From Coraliomargarita sp965656715 (GTDB taxonomy: Bacteria > Verrucomicrobiota > Verrucomicrobiia > Opitutales > Coraliomargaritaceae): a stretch of DNA of 28,375 nucleotides. The DNA is taken from the NCBI GenBank assembly GCA_965656715.1, contig CBFHLR010000038.1, forward strand, positions 1 through 28,375, written 5' to 3'. This document shows, piece after piece, positions 24,659-28,375 of this stretch. Numbering within the stretch: position 1 is the first letter of the stretch; each line of letters begins with the position of its first letter. The notes below the pieces were generated by a model that searched no databases, was not told the DNA's origin, and saw only the letters and a program-made list of their open reading frames with translations. A program made the position numbers and the translations under genes.

Positions 24659-26287
24659 CTAAAGTCCTAAACTTGGGGCCTGCTTCCATACAGGATGTGA
24701 CTCTGCTTGATTCGGATCGCCGACCTTCTGACGCCCATTTGGGTAAGAACGCGTCCCCCACTCCGCGATCTTCTCATTGACCGAAGCCTCCTTCGCGGAA
24801 TCCCCATCTTTACGCGCAATCTCCAACCATTTTTCGGCAAGGCTGTTGACCTTCTCGGGATAGAGTGAAGAGAGATCGTTTACTTCCGTTGGATCCGCAC
24901 TTAAATCGTATAATTCCCATGGCCCCTTTCGAGCCGACACAAGTTTCATGTTTTCAAGCGTGATGCCTTTGCTTGAGGCATACTGATGATAGATCGCTTT
25001 ATCCCGCTGATATGCGTTGCCTTCCAGAATCGGCCTCATGGAGACTCCAACCAGAGGAATTCTTGCTTCTCCCGTCTCTGTTTCTGATGGATACGTCACT
25101 CCTGCCAGATCAATCAGTGTGGGGTAGATATCCACTATGTGTCCGCTAAAATCATTCCATCCACCCGCTTTCAATCCCTGCGGCCAAGAAACAATCATGG
25201 GAGTCGAAATCCCACCACGGTGCTGATTCTGTTTATACCAGCGAAAAGGCGTATTGCTCACACCCGACCACTCCAAGCCAACCTGAACGTGATACTTAGC
25301 CTCCCACGGGAGCCCATAAGGGTTTCGATTAATCTCACGGCTATCACCGCCGTTATCAGAGAAAAACATGAATACCGTATTCTCCCACTCCCCCTGTTTG
25401 ACCAGTTGATCTTTCAAGCGCCCAATATTGCTGTCCAACGATTCCACCATCGCCGCATAGATCGCCCTGCGGAAGTCCTCCCAGGACTTATCCTGCTCAG
25501 AGAGCTCAGACCATTTACGGTGGTGCTCAGGCCATTGGGGTAATTGCGCGCCTTCATCAATCACCCCCAGTTTCAATTGATTTTCAAACCGTTTTGTCCG
25601 GTTGGCTTCCGAGCCCTCCATAAACCTTCCCCGGTATTTTCTAACCAAAGCTTCCGGCGCCTGTAACGGCGAATGCGGTGCGTTGTAGGCAATGTATAAA
25701 GCAAACGGCTGATCATCCTCAACCTTCCACTCCTTGATGTATTCTATCGCGCAATCGGTCAGCACATCTGTGAGGTAAAATTCTTCAGCGGTTTTTCCAA
25801 AATCATTAAAGACCTTACGATCATCTCTGAATGTATCATTGCCTCCAACGAAGTCCGTAGAGCCACTCAAGTGGCCAAAGTATTTTTCAAACCCCCAGTC
25901 TAAAGGATTCTTGTGTAGATGCCATTTTCCCGTCATCCCCGTCCTGTAGCCTGAATCTTTAAGCACCTGTGGAAAAACGACTGCATTTTTTAAACTCGAG
26001 CTTCCCGCCTGATTACACCAGAGCCCCGACAGCAAACTAACCCGGGACGAGTGACACTTCCCTGTATTCACAAAATTGCGCAGCTTCATTCCCTGCGAAG
26101 CAATCTGGTCCAGGCACGGCGTCTCAATCACTTCGGCTCCATAACAGCCGAGATCCGAGTAGCCCATATCATCAACCATGATGATCACAAAATTCGGTTT
26201 GTTCGTGTCGGCCGCAGACAATCCCATCTGCACACCGCACAGAAGCAGCATAAGCGCCACATGTTCTAATCGGCTGACTCTCCTCAT
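24659..26287 (-). CDS. S1 sulfatase with C-x-S-x-R active site
   Basis: A 542-aa secreted sulfatase with a signal peptide ending near residue 26 (GLSAADTNK). PNFVIIMVDDMGYSDLGCYG (31-50) holds the metal-binding Asp pair. The active-site motif is C-H-S-S-R at 78-82: Cys78 is present, but the third position is Ser instead of the canonical Pro or Ala. The rest is intact: GKWHLHKNP, AYNAPHSPLQAP and FFSDNGGDS occur in order, so the enzyme is probably active. Maturation by the formylglycine-generating enzyme or by the anaerobic sulfatase-maturing enzyme must tolerate the Ser. The ATG overlaps the stop of the upstream esterase (ATGA), indicating translational coupling. Substrate unknown. Confidence 0.92.
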   Translation of the reverse strand: MRRVSRLEHVALMLLLCGVQMGLSAADTNKPNFVIIMVDDMGYSDLGCYGAEVIETPCLDQIASQGMKLRNFVNTGKCHSSRVSLLSGLWCNQAGSSSLKNAVVFPQVLKDSGYRTGMTGKWHLHKNPLDWGFEKYFGHLSGSTDFVGGNDTFRDDRKVFNDFGKTAEEFYLTDVLTDCAIEYIKEWKVEDDQPFALYIAYNAPHSPLQAPEALVRKYRGRFMEGSEANRTKRFENQLKLGVIDEGAQLPQWPEHHRKWSELSEQDKSWEDFRRAIYAAMVESLDSNIGRLKDQLVKQGEWENTVFMFFSDNGGDSREINRNPYGLPWEAKYHVQVGLEWSGVSNTPFRWYKQNQHRGGISTPMIVSWPQGLKAGGWNDFSGHIVDIYPTLIDLAGVTYPSETETGEARIPLVGVSMRPILEGNAYQRDKAIYHQYASSKGITLENMKLVSARKGPWELYDLSADPTEVNDLSSLYPEKVNSLAEKWLEIARKDGDSAKEASVNEKIAEWGTRSYPNGRQKVGDPNQAESHPVWKQAPSLGL

Positions 26288-27074
26288 TCCTCGTCCTTCT
26301 CTATCAGGTTCATATAAGCGGCGGCAAAGCGTTTACCGATCTCAACTTGAGCCTCTTTGCTGTAATGCACCTTGTCGCCAATGTGCCCACTGAGATCGCG
26401 GGCATCCACACAGGCCGTGTATTTCCGCTTGGACGGGAGGCGCATCAGGATCTCGTTGATTTCCCGGGTGCGCGTAAACTTCCGATGGGGGTGAAGAAAG
26501 CTGCCGATCGTGCAGGCGATAAAGGGTAGCTCCGGATTATTCAAATCCGCTCGATAGCGATCCACCAGATCGAGCAGCTTTTGCTCATAGGAACGGTAGC
26601 CCTCCTCTGTCGAGTCCGACTCGCCCTGCAACCAAAGGATCGCTTTGACCTCGGTCTTAAGCGGCGATTGCTCCTGCGCCTCTGCTAAGAGCATCAACGA
26701 ACGGTCGTATAATTTTCCGCCTTCTTTATAGAGTCCAATCCGTGCACCACCCACTGCGGCGGGAACCAAGCCAATCGCCAAGTCCNNNNNNNNNNNNNNN
26801 NNNNNNNNNNNNNNNNNNNNNNNNNNNNNNNNNNNNNNNNNNNNNNNNNNNNNNNNNNNNNNNNNNNNNNNNNNNNNNNNNNNNNATTGGACTGCCCCAC
26901 CAGCAGAAACAGGTCCATCGTATCCGTCTCCGAAAACACCGAAAAATCGGCCTGGTGCAAGGGCGGCTGCGCTGCACCGCGCTCTGATCCTTGCGCAAAC
27001 AACTGCGCACCGCTAACCAAAGATAGAAGAGTGACTAAAATGGCTTTTACTATGCTCATCACGCTGAGTTTCAT
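26284..27074 (-). CDS. SASA/SGNH-type carbohydrate acetylesterase, interrupted by assembly gap
   Basis: The two halves lie in different frames because the 100-N gap has arbitrary length, so they appear as separate ORFs. The N-terminal half (27074-26886) has a signal peptide (VKAILVTLLSLVSGAQLFAQ) and ends in DLFLLVGQSN with the nucleophile Ser. The C-terminal half (26785-26284) has GLVPAAVGGARIG, AILWLQGESDSTEEGYRSY and DKVHYSKEAQVEIG, giving the His and, three residues earlier, the Asp of the triad. Together they make a normal-looking SASA (PF03629-like) acetylesterase of about 270 residues. ATG 27074 is preferred over GTG 27083, though neither has a strong ribosome site. The stop overlaps the following sulfatase start by four bases. 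It is not closely similar to the esterase at 13661-14773. Confidence 0.82.
26786..26885. other. Assembly gap (100 N)
   Basis: 100 N immediately after the GQSN motif of the esterase. The flanking halves are out of frame with 100 N, so the real length is not 100 modulo 3 or the number is a placeholder. Confidence 0.95.
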
Positions 27075-27105
27075 TCGCTTCACTGCTGATCGTTGACTAG
27101 GTTTA

Positions 27106-28375
27106 TCACTTTTTCGTGGCGAGGCTTTCTTTTACCGGCTTTTCCCTGCCGTAAGCACGGATCGCCGCCTCGTTCTTCTCCCTGAACTGTTTCAGCAGAG
27201 ATGCATATTCCGGATCCGTGGCAAAATTCACGAGCTGATCGGGATCGCGTTTCAGATCATGAAAGAACTCATAGGGCGGATTCTGCAGATCATAGCAGGC
27301 ATACACATAGCGATCACCGCGAATCCCGGACCACTTGGGAATGATGTCCCGATGCTGATGATGCTCGTGGAAAGTCTCGGTGCGCCAAGCTTGCGCCGCA
27401 TCACCTGCCAATAAGGAAACCATGCTGCGCCCTTGATACGTCGTTGGGATCTCAACCCCGGCATAGTCGAGAATCGTGGACGGAAGATCCAGGTTGAGGG
27501 TCGGCTGCTGAATCAGTTCGCCCCGCTGCTCCGCTGGGCGACGCGGGTCATAGATAATCAGCGGAACCCGCAGTGACTCTTCAAAGTGCGTCCACTTACC
27601 CGCCAAGCCACGTTCACCGCGATAGTAGCCGTTGTCGGCAGTGAAAATCACAATGGTGTTTTCGGCCAAGCCGCGTTCTTCCAGCGTATCCAGCACGCGA
27701 TGAATAATGCGATCCATGCCGGTGAGCATGCGATAACGCGCGCGCATGTTCGCATCGTATTTTTCTGCCGTATCCCAGCGCCAATGAAAGCGCGACCGGT
27801 TCTCCGATGTTTTCAGGAACTCCGGCAGCGCGTCAAAAACCGCCGGGTCGTTCAAGTGCGGTTGCGGCGGAGTGATTTCCTCATACATTCCGTCTTCGGC
27901 CTTCGGCCATGGGAAATGCCCGATCCCCGGACGCAGATCGCTGTCCTCGGCATGGGCAATGTTGAAACTCATATAGAGGAAGAACGGCTGATCTTCCGGT
28001 TGTGATTCAACAAATGCCACCGACCGGTCACCGATAATTTCATCACAGTGCCGTTTAGATCCATCCGGCATTTTCTTAAAGAAGGGATGACGATGGATAT
28101 GCGCCCAATCATCGAACATACGACCAAAGGCTTGTTTGGTTCGACTTTTGAAGGTGACGTGGTTCTTGCCGTAGTATCCGGTTCGATACCCCGCCTGCCT
28201 CAGCAAATTCGGGAAGCATAGCTTTTCATCACCCGGTGCAACCGGACGTGATTTCGCATTGCCCGGCGCAAATCCATGCGAGCGCTGCATCAGCCCAGTA
28301 AAAATAGTCGCCCGGCTCACCATGCAGATCGAGGTGGTCACCGTCATATTCTCAAAGCGCACGCCCTGCTCTGCC
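27106..28375 (-). CDS. S1 sulfatase with C-x-V-x-R active site, 5' end outside window
   Basis: The frame is open to the right edge; the first visible residues are AEQGVRFENMTV, so roughly the first 60-80 residues (signal peptide and first metal ligands) are missing. A GTG at 28362 is internal and not the start. The active-site motif is C-M-V-S-R, followed by ATIFTG: the Cys is present but Val replaces Pro or Ala at the third position. YYGKNHVTF, YMSFNIAHAE and IFTADNGYYRGERGLAGKW follow as in other family members. About 420 residues are visible. The C-terminal stretch (FFHDLKRDPDQLVNFATDP) is the usual sulfatase ending. The next gene starts about 30 bases after its stop, so it heads the visible part of this block. 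Confidence 0.9.
   Translation of the reverse strand, partial: AEQGVRFENMTVTTSICMVSRATIFTGLMQRSHGFAPGNAKSRPVAPGDEKLCFPNLLRQAGYRTGYYGKNHVTFKSRTKQAFGRMFDDWAHIHRHPFFKKMPDGSKRHCDEIIGDRSVAFVESQPEDQPFFLYMSFNIAHAEDSDLRPGIGHFPWPKAEDGMYEEITPPQPHLNDPAVFDALPEFLKTSENRSRFHWRWDTAEKYDANMRARYRMLTGMDRIIHRVLDTLEERGLAENTIVIFTADNGYYRGERGLAGKWTHFEESLRVPLIIYDPRRPAEQRGELIQQPTLNLDLPSTILDYAGVEIPTTYQGRSMVSLLAGDAAQAWRTETFHEHHQHRDIIPKWSGIRGDRYVYACYDLQNPPYEFFHDLKRDPDQLVNFATDPEYASLLKQFREKNEAAIRAYGREKPVKESLATKK

Noticed and set aside
26694..26785. Esterase N-terminal frame continuing past the gap
   Set aside because: The downstream residues in that frame are meaningless, while another frame gives the WLQGESD and DKVHY blocks; the gap length is arbitrary.
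1..28375. CRISPR arrays, tRNA or rRNA genes, insertion sequences
   Set aside because: No regularly spaced repeats, cloverleaf or rRNA-like segments and no transposase or terminal inverted repeats were seen on either strand.

Overview
The window is a sulfated-polysaccharide degradation locus. Every supported gene lies on the minus strand, so transcription runs from right to left. The combination points to the Verrucomicrobiota/Kiritimatiellota part of the PVC group, probably a draft or metagenome assembly. It has six family-S1 sulfatases in 28 kb, an ECF sigma factor with a FecR-type anti-sigma factor, a PEP-CTERM protein, very large FAD-dependent oxidoreductases and no SusC/SusD pair. The taxonomic call is inference from gene content. 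Four N-runs (7155-7252, 17957-18056, 19612-19710, 26786-26885) are assembly gaps, and each interrupts or truncates a gene.

Layout in transcription order. Block A (28375-24659) is a sulfatase cut by the window edge, an SGNH/SASA-type esterase interrupted by a gap, and a sulfatase whose ATG overlaps the esterase stop. Block B (24595-17074) starts at an extended -10 promoter. It carries a multidomain GH78 alpha-L-rhamnosidase, a TIM-barrel (DUF4832-like) putative glycosidase, a sulfatase and a PEP-CTERM surface protein, and closes with a strong hairpin-U terminator. A 500-base non-coding stretch with several inverted repeats follows. Block C (16563-13661) is a sulfatase and a second SASA-type esterase, separated by a 287-base spacer with palindromic repeats. 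Block D (13645-1) opens with the ECF sigma/anti-sigma pair. It continues with an iduronate-2-sulfatase-like sulfatase, a tandem-Rossmann FAD protein, a GH105 unsaturated uronyl hydrolase, a GH105-sulfatase fusion and a second FAD protein that runs off the left edge.

How the parts may work together (inference): GH105 removes the unsaturated uronic acid left by a polysaccharide lyase, GH78 removes terminal rhamnose, the sulfatases strip sulfate esters and the esterases strip acyl groups. Rhamnose, uronate and sulfate together suggest ulvan or a related sulfated glucuronorhamnan. No lyase, sugar transporter or sulfatase-maturing enzyme is visible here. The sigma/anti-sigma pair probably senses the substrate: the anti-sigma factor carries a C-terminal domain resembling the DNRLRE/CBM96 carbohydrate-binding fold. 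A near-identical sequence element lies upstream of both the sigma gene and the next sulfatase gene.

The most distinctive points are: (1) a tandem duplication in which a free-standing GH105 acquired the same last ~20 codons, stop and downstream spacer as the unrelated FAD oxidoreductase before it; (2) the GH105-S1 fusion itself; (3) the anti-sigma factor with a putative glycan-binding domain; (4) the shared upstream element; and (5) a duplicated 78-base contig end that inflates one predicted protein.
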